From G963674505 sp964575975 (GTDB lineage Bacteria; Desulfobacterota; Desulfobacteria; Desulfobacterales; SKZT01): a stretch of 12,812 nucleotides of DNA. The stretch spans positions 1 to 12,812 of the forward strand of contig CAZNTU010000160.1 in assembly GCA_964575975.1 (NCBI GenBank), written 5' to 3'. The translations under genes and the position numbers were made by a program. The notes below the pieces were generated by a model. It ran no database searches. It was not told the DNA's origin and was given only the letters and a program-made list of their open reading frames with translations. Positions 1 through 7,247 of this stretch are shown piece after piece (within the stretch, counting starts at the first letter, position 1; each line of letters begins with the position of its first letter).

Positions 1-60
1 CCCTAGCCCCCCTCAAGGGGGGAATTGCGGCCCCTGGCCCCCTCAAGGGGGGAATCGCGA
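1..60. repeat. Two tandem 30-bp hairpin-forming repeats
   Basis: Positions 1-30 and 31-60 are direct repeats, identical at 25 of 30 positions by eye. Each carries a run of C, then TCAA, then a run of G (CCCCCTCAAGGGGGG), so each can fold into a short GC-only stem. There is no spacer between the units, so this is not a CRISPR array. It resembles dispersed REP-like intergenic palindromes, which is an inference. The first unit starts at the window edge, so more copies may lie to the left. No other copy was seen in the window. Confidence 0.75.
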
Positions 61-101
61 CCCGACCGCACAAGGTCGAAATATTTCAATTGGTTGCGGC
101 T

Positions 102-128
102 TATGTTTACGATGTCAAGTTAAACATA
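102..128. repeat. Inverted repeat TATGTTTA / TAAACATA
   Basis: An 8-bp perfect inverted repeat with an 11-base loop (arms at 102-109 and 121-128) lies in the AT-rich stretch beyond the end of the cas operon. On the plus strand it is followed by GTTTCTTTTT. It could therefore be a weak plus-strand terminator, although no plus-strand gene is visible upstream. It could also be a chance hairpin in AT-rich DNA. Confidence 0.35.
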
Positions 129-139
129 GTTTCTTTTTA

Positions 140-161
140 ACATTTTAGGCGCCTAAAATGT
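140..161. repeat. 22-bp perfect palindrome at the cas operon 3' end
   Basis: Positions 140-150 and 151-161 are exact reverse complements with no loop (left arm ACATTTTAGGC). After one mismatch on each side, two further positions pair (137-138 with 163-164). The palindrome covers the TAG (153-155) that ends the Csb2-like remnant. No T-run follows on the minus strand, so it is not a canonical intrinsic terminator for the operon. A dimeric-protein binding site, an RNA 3' hairpin or a scar of integration are all possible. Confidence 0.7.
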
Positions 162-356
162 CAATTTCGGAGCCATGATCCCCAGCCCGAGAAAGCGGCC
201 GTCGCCGATGATTACAGGTCCTTTCGCCGCTTGGGCGAAAACGATCTGCGCGTGCCAGAAACGTTCTTCGAAAATTAGGTGCAAAACTCCCGCATCTAAA
301 CTGGCGCGGATGGAGCAAAATTGCGATAATATTGATTTGGAGCAATCCTCTCGCAT
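153..356 (-). pseudogene. Remnant of a second csb2 (C-terminal module only)
   Basis: A 67-codon frame from ATG at 356 encodes a stretch matching the C-terminus of the intact Csb2 at 4173-5885. The block GPVIIGDGRFLGLGIMAP aligns with GPVMIGAGRYRGYGLLRP of Csb2, identical at 10 of 18 residues, and both follow a hydrophobic strand with a conserved His (WHAQIVF versus HCHAVVRF). This glycine-rich loop typifies the Cas6-like half of Csb2. Only about 35-40 residues are homologous. The first 20 or so codons overlap the Cas8-like C-terminus in another frame and look non-coding, and in that frame TGA closes it upstream near 420. I infer debris left when a duplicated or rearranged csb2 was deleted. 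A short expressed protein is less likely but not excluded. Confidence 0.5.
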
Positions 357-1207
357 CTGTATATCTCGACGATTCCTCGAGCCCTCAATCTTTCTCGAGG
401 CGGATTTTCTTGATGAATTTCATGCAGGGCTATCAGTGTTCGGACAAGATTTTCCGAAGCGGGCCCTTCCCAAATAGGCCAAGTGAAAAAATAACGCGCG
501 CCCCTTTTGTGGAAGCCCGTCGTTTCCAAATGTCTCGACAGCGGCACAGATGGAAACAGGACCATGGCCTCAATTGCGAGGGCATTGGCTCCGACCATGG
601 TTTTTAGAGCGTATTCGTCTTTTTTTTCGCTTGGATCGTGCCATCTCATTGCATACCGTTGATCCTCTATCGGATCTCATCGCAAGCGGAAACAATCGTC
701 AGCGTAATCCCATATTTCAAAGAGAGTACGTTTCAATTCGGATACGCCGCACATTTTTTTTATCGCAATTGCGTAAGCCGGAAGCCCTTGTCCTTTTGAA
801 TCGCCGCTTCTTACCATCCGCAAAAAAGTATCCTGGAAGTTTTCCTTTTCTCTGCAGATTTCGCTTCCGAATGCCCCGAGCAAATCCGCGCATCTTCGGT
901 CATTAAAACTTAGGTTGGATTGAGTCGCTCCCAATATTTCGGAAAATTTTTCCGCAGAAAACGGAAGCCGGCTTTCAAATTCGAACGGTTCGGAAGAAGT
1001 TCCGGCAAGCTCCTTTGCCAAGGTTTCGCAAAAGTCAGCTTCATCGTGTTCGCAACCGAATAGGACCGGGCGCCATGATCCCGATTCTCTTCGCCACGCC
1101 ATGGTCGAATTAGGACAAAACCTATTCACAGTCACAAGCGTTCCCACCGCCGCCAAAAACCCCAACGGATTCGCCCCGTCTATACCTTTAAAAACAAGTT
1201 CGCTCAT
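296..1207 (-). pseudogene. Type I-G Cas8-like subunit (Cas3-extension type), interrupted by in-frame TGA
   Basis: This is the last full-length member of the interference operon. ATG (1207-1205) overlaps the cas3 TGA as ATGA, with AAGGAGGG upstream. The frame runs 303 codons to TAG at 296-298. It opens with the Cas8/Csx17-like signature LVFKGIDGANPLGFLAAVGT (residues 4-23) and, after codon 176, hits TGA at 677-679. The same frame then continues with DPIEDQRYAMRWHDPS, GANALAIEAMVLFP (around 205-220), TTGFHKRGARYFFTWPIWE and a natural-looking end, RNFAPSAPV. From memory the family pattern here is LRWDPxEDxRYAxRxxDPS, so the TGA sits where Trp (TGG) is expected. As Cas8 the protein would be the large subunit that helps target recognition in Cascade. 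The family name is uncertain: such proteins are called Cas8u/Cas8g-like or Cas3-extension. A nonsense mutation, a consensus error or readthrough could each explain the break. Confidence 0.75.
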
Positions 1208-4176
1208 CGCGCATTCCCTCCTTCCTTTTCCTCCTGCTCGCTTCGGCGATGGTCCGCCAGTCTGAATATCGATTCGAGCCATGCCAGGCCCCACCATCCG
1301 TAACGGCGGACCAAACGCCAGAACCGCTCGGGAACGCCCGAATCCAGACGCTCCAGGTTGGTTTCGGATCTTGCGGACAGTCTGAAACCGTTCAAATCTA
1401 CCGAAACCTCGATGGGCTCCATGTCGAAAACGACCGGGGCGAACGGGCGGCAGTGGCCGTGATGGCTTTCGATCAGGTGAAGAACCAATTCTTTGTTTTC
1501 CGCGCTTTCCTCGTTTTTCCAAGCGGCTTCGGGAGCGGATTCGGCCAAGCGAACCGACAGCATTTCATGGCGGCCTCCTTCGGGATACCCCGCCGCTTTT
1601 CTCGCCCGAAGATAGGCCGATCTCCCCTGTGGAATGTCTTCGGATTTCGCCAGAAGCTCTCCTCCGGTCCAGGCGTTTCCTCCTCGCAGCAGCGCCTGGA
1701 AACGCCGGTCCGCCTTTCCCGTGTCGTGAAAGAAGCCTGCGGTTGCCATCGAATCGGCCATGTTTCCCGGCAACCCGCACCCCGAGGCGAACCGACGGGC
1801 AAGAAGCGAAACTCCGTCGAGATGGTCTTTCAGATGAATGTATGCCGTGCCGGATGAGGCGGCGTCGTCCTCGTCTGAAAACCAGTCCGGGATTTCGTCG
1901 GCGAATTCGACTGCCTGCGGATCGATCTGTTCCCGTCCTTTTACGACCACGCCTTTGCCCGATGGATGGGAAATAACGAAGCGTTTCAGCTTGTTTGAAT
2001 CGATTTTGCCAAGCTCGGCCGCTATTCCGGAGAGCCATGGCAGCCCGTCGATTTTTTCCAGGTCCGCCAAAGCTTTCTTCAAGGAAACGATAAAATCGTC
2101 CGGGTCTTCGTCGAACAAAGTTCCGGCCTTTTCCGCCAACTCCACGAACCGATCCTTGCAATGGTTTTCGGGCCATTGTTTCACAACTTCCGGATGGAGC
2201 CGCAGAATTGCCTTCCCTCTGGCTTTCGCGTGCGCGCGGTCCCCCCAGTCCACGGGCGGATTTTCGACGGAGCCCGGCAAGTCCCCCAGAACATCCCAAT
2301 CCGTTTCGCCCGATGGAACGACTATTACGTCGCCAGGCCTGATTTTCCTGGAACCGAATACGACTTCCACCTCCTCGCGTCCCCGCCAGCGAACTACTCT
2401 GCGAATTCGTTCCCCGCCTTTTTCTCCCCGCTCTTCGTTGGATTGCTCGGGCGCGCTCTCCACGTCCGATACCGCATCCAATCGGGTTTCTTCCGAATCC
2501 ATCCACTTTTTGAATACCCAGAGCGGAACCGCCAGCGATTCGGCCGCCGAAGGAGGGCAAAGGGACAAAGCGTCCAAAGACGCGACCGAATTTTCCGTCG
2601 AAAGATCGATGTCTGCCCTCCAGCAGACTTGCACATCCGCCGACGCCCGTCCCGGTCCTCTCAAAAACACCGAGGGGTCCGGCGTCGGGAAAGGTTCCGG
2701 CATGGTTTGGACCCAGCAATCGACATGGGACGGAAGCATCACGGGGGCATGCTCCGACGGGGCGCTCAGCAGAGCCAGTTCCTCCCCCGAAGGCAGGCGT
2801 TCGGACAATGCCGCGATTCCCATATCGACCTGGCCGTTTTCGTCAGCTTGTTTCAAAAGCCAATGCCATGTCATTCCAAGAGCCTCACCGTAGACCGGGT
2901 CCTTCTCGCTCGACTTGACGTAATCCTCCCTCATCAAAATTGCGGCTCGCGCATCGATTTCCCGGCCCATGCGGTTCAATCTGCCGAATCGCTGCCGAAG
3001 CGAATCCAAGGCGGCGCATTCGGTCGCAAGCGCGTCGAAATCCAAATCCGCCCCCACTTCCAAGGTTTGCGTGGCGACGACGAATACCGGCGCCTCCAGC
3101 CTGCGATCTTTCGCGGCCCCCGAGGAAAGCCCGAATTTTCGAAGGCTTTCCGAAACGACGTCGTCCTTGTCGATCGGCCGCATACGTCCGGTCAGAAGAA
3201 TGGTGTTTTGTCCGTGCTTCTTTTCCAGGATACGCCAAACCTCCCTTGCGGTGGAGACGTAGTTGGCGAACACCACGACCGCAAGTGGCTTTCCTCCGGC
3301 AAGCTCTTCGGCTGTCTTTGCCAATTCCTCGGCCATGATACCGATGGCGTTCTTTCCGTTAGCCTTCGTTGGAACCAGTTTCGTTTTCTTGGAGGCGAGC
3401 CTTCTGTCGCCGAGAGGATGCCCCTTGGTTTTAGGCTCCTCGGATTCGTCGGAAAAAACGTCTTCGGTGTCGGGCGGCGTGGCCGACATGATGGAGACGT
3501 GAAAGGGAGAAGCAAGCGGGATTTCTGCCCATTGGCGGTATTTTTTCACGGAACGCAACGTTTCCATGAACGGTTGCGAGCAGTGGGCCTCGTCCAGCAA
3601 AACAAGCGCGTCGTTTCCCGCGAGTCCCGCCTGAATGGGCCATGCCTTCGGGGAACGGCCGTAAGCGCGGAAAAGGAGACGAGAGCCGATCTGGTCCACC
3701 GTCGTCGCGACGACCGCAGGTTGAATCGGCGAACGGGACCATGCGTCGGAACGGTACATGCCTCCGCGCAATTGGAAAACCATGAGGGGGATATTGCTTC
3801 CCGCAAGTCTTCGAAGCCTTTCCGCAACCTCGTGTAAAATCCCGTCTTCCGCGCTTCGAAGTTTTCGCGCGATTTTTCTCGCACGCTCGAACGCCTCGTC
3901 CACGATCACCCGACGATCCACCACGAAGAAAATCCGTCGCGGAGCGTCCGTAAACCAAAAGTCGCCGTCTTTTCGGGCTTTGGCGGCCATGGCGAAAACC
4001 GCAATGTCAATGCAGGCGGTTTTTCCGGAGGCGGTGGGAAGCGCGATGGCCTCCGGCCAGGGATTTTCGAAATTTTCCAGCGCGCGAGCCGCCAAATCCC
4101 GCTGCCATGCGAACGGCGGCCATTTCCACAGTGCTTCGAAAAATTCGGAAAATTGTTCCACGGTGAGTTCGTTCAT
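1204..4176 (-). CDS. cas3: Type I-G CRISPR helicase-nuclease Cas3 (helicase then HD)
   Basis: A 990-residue DNA-degrading effector, recruited by Cascade, that unwinds and shreds target DNA. Superfamily 2 helicase motifs come first: Walker A PTASGKT (47-53), DEAH (195-198), SAT (231-233), VATQTLEVGADLDFD (367-381) and the arginine-finger motif QRFGRLNR (395-402). After a charged linker (about 560-600) comes the HD nuclease: H781 and H785, FHDTGK (816-821), HE (870-871) and ESHHGHCRPFAP (903-913). A C-terminal HD is the type I-G/I-U order, the reverse of most Cas3 proteins. All helicase and HD metal-binding signatures appear present. I chose the ATG at 4176 because it overlaps the csb2 TGA as ATGA and has AGGAAGGA upstream; the same frame is open to 4308, but that would overlap csb2 by 136 bases. 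Its TGA in turn overlaps the next start. It looks functional. Confidence 0.95.
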   Translation of the reverse strand: MNELTVEQFSEFFEALWKWPPFAWQRDLAARALENFENPWPEAIALPTASGKTACIDIAVFAMAAKARKDGDFWFTDAPRRIFFVVDRRVIVDEAFERARKIARKLRSAEDGILHEVAERLRRLAGSNIPLMVFQLRGGMYRSDAWSRSPIQPAVVATTVDQIGSRLLFRAYGRSPKAWPIQAGLAGNDALVLLDEAHCSQPFMETLRSVKKYRQWAEIPLASPFHVSIMSATPPDTEDVFSDESEEPKTKGHPLGDRRLASKKTKLVPTKANGKNAIGIMAEELAKTAEELAGGKPLAVVVFANYVSTAREVWRILEKKHGQNTILLTGRMRPIDKDDVVSESLRKFGLSSGAAKDRRLEAPVFVVATQTLEVGADLDFDALATECAALDSLRQRFGRLNRMGREIDARAAILMREDYVKSSEKDPVYGEALGMTWHWLLKQADENGQVDMGIAALSERLPSGEELALLSAPSEHAPVMLPSHVDCWVQTMPEPFPTPDPSVFLRGPGRASADVQVCWRADIDLSTENSVASLDALSLCPPSAAESLAVPLWVFKKWMDSEETRLDAVSDVESAPEQSNEERGEKGGERIRRVVRWRGREEVEVVFGSRKIRPGDVIVVPSGETDWDVLGDLPGSVENPPVDWGDRAHAKARGKAILRLHPEVVKQWPENHCKDRFVELAEKAGTLFDEDPDDFIVSLKKALADLEKIDGLPWLSGIAAELGKIDSNKLKRFVISHPSGKGVVVKGREQIDPQAVEFADEIPDWFSDEDDAASSGTAYIHLKDHLDGVSLLARRFASGCGLPGNMADSMATAGFFHDTGKADRRFQALLRGGNAWTGGELLAKSEDIPQGRSAYLRARKAAGYPEGGRHEMLSVRLAESAPEAAWKNEESAENKELVLHLIESHHGHCRPFAPVVFDMEPIEVSVDLNGFRLSARSETNLERLDSGVPERFWRLVRRYGWWGLAWLESIFRLADHRRSEQEEKEGGNAR

Positions 4177-5885
4177 GGGTCGGTTCCTTCCTGGTTGTCG
4201 ATTTCGATTTCCTTGACGGGACGGAGCAAGCCGTAGCCTCTGTACCTGCCCGCGCCAATCATGACAGGTCCCGATACTCGCTCGGAAAACCGGACGACCG
4301 CGTGGCAATGCTGCATTTTTCCCTTGCCGTTCTTCCGCGCGAGCGTTGGAAATTCACGGGAGTGCGGCGCGCCCCGCAACGGGGAAACAGGATGAAGAAG
4401 CACCTCTTCGGGCCTGGGTAGGCCGATTCGCTCGCAGGAGTCCTTCAAGGACTCGGCGGCGTCCAGCCACCTGTTCTTGCCGTCGAAATGCCTGTCCATC
4501 ACGATCGGCGTGACGCTCGCCCAAAGAAGCGACTTTCTCGTCCAAGCGTCGGCGCGTAGGCTCCATGGGGGTGACTCGCGGGTCTCCAACTCCATGGCGC
4601 ATTCCAGCCATTTCCCGTCGAACAACTTGATCGGCAGCGGAATCCCGTATTGGTCCCGGAGTCGAGGCTCCAATAATTTTCCCGCCTCGCTTTTATCCAA
4701 TTGCCGGGGGAGACATAAAGCCACGCCCATGATTCGGCCGTCGGCGTGTTCGTGCTCGACGAACGGAAGCGGAATTATCGCCAGATGCGGGGATTGGGAA
4801 GGAGAGCCGTCCGGAAGATGCCCCGACATCCATTCGGGGACCGGTTCCGCAATTGCGGAAAGCAAGGCGCCTCGAACGGCCCGGGTCAGCTTAATGGTCG
4901 AATGAAGGCCCAATCGTTTGCCGGACAGGTTCATGACGATCAGGTTCGGATCGAACACGCTTTTGGGTACTTCCGGCTCCTCCTTTTTTGGAGGTTTTCC
5001 GTAGCCCTGCCACAGGCCGGGTTCGGGACGAAGGCTGTTAGGGCTCCTTCCTTCGAAGGCATCGACGACAGACTGGTTTTCCAAGATTGATCGATCAATT
5101 GTGTTCAGTCTCTCGACAAAAGGAATTTCCTTCTTTTTTCTGGCGTCGCCTTTCAATCCTTTGATTTCGGCTTTTCTTTCGCCGTCGAGTTCCTTTCGCG
5201 CCTCGGAAAGCGTTTTGATCGCGTCGGAAGCGTCCCGAAAACGAATTGCGTCTTCCTTGTTGCATCTTGCTTGGAGATAATCGAGTTTTCCGGGGCCGAA
5301 AATTCTAAGGCGATGAATCGCCATGCCGTCTAGGGGAACGAGATTCGGCGAAGGCGGATCTTTGGTGGTCCACATTTGAACAAAAGAGGCGGAATGTCCG
5401 ATGTAAACTACTTTGCGACATAACTCCGACAAAGGAGATTCGAATTCTTCCGGGATCTCTTCGTTCCAAATAAGATGGACGACAGGGTCGCGAGGGATGG
5501 CGATTGGAAATTTTCGAGGTTGGCGAGGACGATGCTCCGGAACAAGCGATAGTCCGGCGTCTTTAAGCTTTCTCAATTCTTGCGTGGAAGGAATTTTTTT
5601 GGCCAAGGTCGAATCGTTGACCGGCACGTAGCTTGTGACCGGCACCCGCCCTTTTATATCACGACGATATTCGGCGCCCGTCGCGGAGATATTCGGGGGC
5701 GGGAGTCGTTCGAGCCATTCCAATGCGGATTTTTCCATCTCGTCTTGCACGGTCTCGAACCAGGCCGCAGCCATTGCCATGAAAACCCGGTCGGGATGAG
5801 GCGGCCACTCGGCGCGTTCCTTTTTCGCGCCATCGACCGCAGCCATTGCCCATCCGTTCAAGTATTCAATGCCCAATCCGAACAT
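4173..5885 (-). CDS. csb2: Type I-G Csb2 (GSU0054 family, Cas5-Cas6 fusion)
   Basis: A 570-residue subunit that in type I-G systems combines the Cas5 role (5'-handle cap of Cascade) with Cas6-like crRNA processing. The N-terminus (MFGLGIEYLNGWAMAA, then EWPPHPDRVFMAM) is the family hallmark. The C-terminus has HCHAVVRF (526-533) followed by the glycine-rich loop GPVMIGAGRYRGYG (539-552), as expected of the Cas6-like RAMP half. His526 and His528 are candidate active-site residues, which is an inference. A charged, coiled-coil-like segment lies around residues 210-265. The start overlaps the csb1 stop as TAATG, with AGGAGGAG upstream, and the stop overlaps the cas3 start as ATGA, so stoichiometry is probably set by coupling. 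Length is typical and I see no break. This family is the signature gene of the subtype. Confidence 0.93.
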   Translation of the reverse strand: MFGLGIEYLNGWAMAAVDGAKKERAEWPPHPDRVFMAMAAAWFETVQDEMEKSALEWLERLPPPNISATGAEYRRDIKGRVPVTSYVPVNDSTLAKKIPSTQELRKLKDAGLSLVPEHRPRQPRKFPIAIPRDPVVHLIWNEEIPEEFESPLSELCRKVVYIGHSASFVQMWTTKDPPSPNLVPLDGMAIHRLRIFGPGKLDYLQARCNKEDAIRFRDASDAIKTLSEARKELDGERKAEIKGLKGDARKKKEIPFVERLNTIDRSILENQSVVDAFEGRSPNSLRPEPGLWQGYGKPPKKEEPEVPKSVFDPNLIVMNLSGKRLGLHSTIKLTRAVRGALLSAIAEPVPEWMSGHLPDGSPSQSPHLAIIPLPFVEHEHADGRIMGVALCLPRQLDKSEAGKLLEPRLRDQYGIPLPIKLFDGKWLECAMELETRESPPWSLRADAWTRKSLLWASVTPIVMDRHFDGKNRWLDAAESLKDSCERIGLPRPEEVLLHPVSPLRGAPHSREFPTLARKNGKGKMQHCHAVVRFSERVSGPVMIGAGRYRGYGLLRPVKEIEIDNQEGTDP

Positions 5886-7120
5886 TATTCCGTCTCCTCC
5901 TGTCCGCCTTGAGCCTCCAAAACTTGGCTGCGTCTAACCAATTCCACCAAGTCCGGATGCGGGTTCAACGAGATCTTGCTCTCCCATGGAAGTCCTGATT
6001 TCTTTGCCTGTTTCACTGCACTGGCGAATATTTCGACGGCGCTTTGAACGCCGACCAAAAACTTTTTCACTTCGGTACCCGGTTGGCCGATCAGTTCCCA
6101 TACGAATTCCTTAGTTGGAACAAGAAGACATCGGGACCGTAAATCGGCGCCTTCCTCTCGCGTCAAAACAGCCCCAAGCAAGCCCAAGGCCGCCAAAACA
6201 ACCCCCGCGTTCAAATCGACGGCATTGTCCGAATCGGGCAGCCCGTTCAGCGGAAAACGCAAACGACGGATCGCGGCCAACGAAAGAACAGTTGTTTGAA
6301 CGGCTCTGCCAATTGTGAATCCACCTTCCGTGATGCTGGGCACGACATTTCCATGGTTGATTTCAGAAGGCTTTTTGGCGTTTTTGATTTTCTCCTTTTT
6401 TCCCTTTTCGGCTCCCGCCTCGGAGGCGATTTTCCAGTCCGGATTTTGATCGTCGGTTTTGGTCCGGTCGATAAGGGAAGCGGCCTCGCGCCTAATCTGA
6501 AGAGGATCGATCCTGCTGCTCGTTTTAATACCCGGCTGAGCGTCAATCCCTACGATTTCCGATACGATAGCGCGTTGAAACTTGGCCCCCAATCCTCCGC
6601 GAGGCCCAGCGGAGTCCCAAACGCCGAAAACGAGGGCCGTGGGACATAAACCCAATAGCCCGGTTGCGTTTCGAACATCTGCGTTATCCAGGATTTTGCC
6701 TTTTTCCGACTTTCGGAACATTACTTTTTTCCCGTTTTCTTCTATTAAGCTATCGCGAAAAATTGCATCCGCAATTCGATGCGGGGCTTCCAGGCTTGTT
6801 ACGACGAAAGGTTTCAACAAGCTTGGATCATCGAAGCGCGTCTCGATGATCGGAAGAGAAATCCGTTCTTCGCGAACCGCATCCAAAAGCGCAAGCTCCA
6901 TGCGGTTCGCCTGGGACTGAACGGAATCGATCAATACGCACGGAACAGGCTCGCCGTCGACGAGGCGGGTTTCGACGGCGTATTTGCCGCCTTCGTAAGT
7001 GGGAGGGAAAATCTTGTCTCCGGGACCGCCTGCGGGCTGGTATTCGGTCACGCATCGAAATGCGGCGGCGCGGCCGGAAACGGCATTTTTCAAATCTTCA
7101 AGCGTAAGGGTCTTCTCCAT
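5885..7120 (-). CDS. csb1: Type I-G Csb1 (GSU0053 family, Cas7 backbone)
   Basis: A 411-residue Cas7-like backbone subunit that would polymerise along the crRNA spacer in the type I-G Cascade. Family signatures are visible near the N-terminus: YEGGKYAVETR (42-52) and LIDSVQSQANRMELALLDA (63-81). A lysine-rich insertion (EKGKKEKIKNAKK, around 245) precedes a segment with ITEGGFTIGRAVQTTVLSLAAIRRLRF. ATG at 7120 has AAGGAG six bases upstream. It is the first gene of the cas operon, 125 bases after the stop of the upstream ATPase gene on the same strand, so its own promoter or readthrough are both possible. I could not assign a clear -35/-10. Length is slightly above the usual range as I remember it, and nothing is missing by eye. 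Confidence 0.94.
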   Translation of the reverse strand: MEKTLTLEDLKNAVSGRAAAFRCVTEYQPAGGPGDKIFPPTYEGGKYAVETRLVDGEPVPCVLIDSVQSQANRMELALLDAVREERISLPIIETRFDDPSLLKPFVVTSLEAPHRIADAIFRDSLIEENGKKVMFRKSEKGKILDNADVRNATGLLGLCPTALVFGVWDSAGPRGGLGAKFQRAIVSEIVGIDAQPGIKTSSRIDPLQIRREAASLIDRTKTDDQNPDWKIASEAGAEKGKKEKIKNAKKPSEINHGNVVPSITEGGFTIGRAVQTTVLSLAAIRRLRFPLNGLPDSDNAVDLNAGVVLAALGLLGAVLTREEGADLRSRCLLVPTKEFVWELIGQPGTEVKKFLVGVQSAVEIFASAVKQAKKSGLPWESKISLNPHPDLVELVRRSQVLEAQGGQEETE

Positions 7121-7201
7121 GGCAAACTCCTTGGTGAGTAAGGTGAATGATTCGAACTAGTGGAACATGAATCGGAAACGAAACCTCTATATCACACTTG
7201 G

Positions 7202-7247
7202 GGGGTCATTTCACGACCCCGATATCATTTTTTTCCGATTTTTTTTT
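7202..7247 (+). terminator. Hairpin followed by T-tracts, reading on the plus strand
   Basis: GGGGTC (7202-7207) pairs with GACCCC (7215-7220) around a 7-base loop. It is followed on the plus strand by T-runs at 7228-7234 and 7239-7247. The T-tract starts about seven bases after the stem, so it is not ideal, and no plus-strand gene precedes it. On the minus strand the A-runs come before the stem, so it is not a standard terminator for the ATPase gene. It might end antisense transcripts, or the stem alone might insulate the cas operon from ATPase readthrough. Confidence 0.35.

Noticed and set aside
1..60. A CRISPR array
   Set aside because: The two 30-bp units are directly abutting with no spacers, and no other repeat copies follow.
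661..679. Selenocysteine at the in-frame TGA
   Set aside because: The adjacent stem is only five base pairs and begins immediately after the TGA, unlike a bacterial SECIS. The family pattern calls for Trp, not Cys or Sec.
1565..2719. A 384-codon minus-strand frame inside cas3
   Set aside because: It is out of frame with cas3, Gly/Arg-rich, and has no motif or ribosome site.
2161..3837. A 558-codon open frame on the plus strand
   Set aside because: It lies wholly antisense to cas3, whose helicase motifs are intact. The translation is Arg-rich with no recognisable motif, as expected of a GC-rich antisense shadow.
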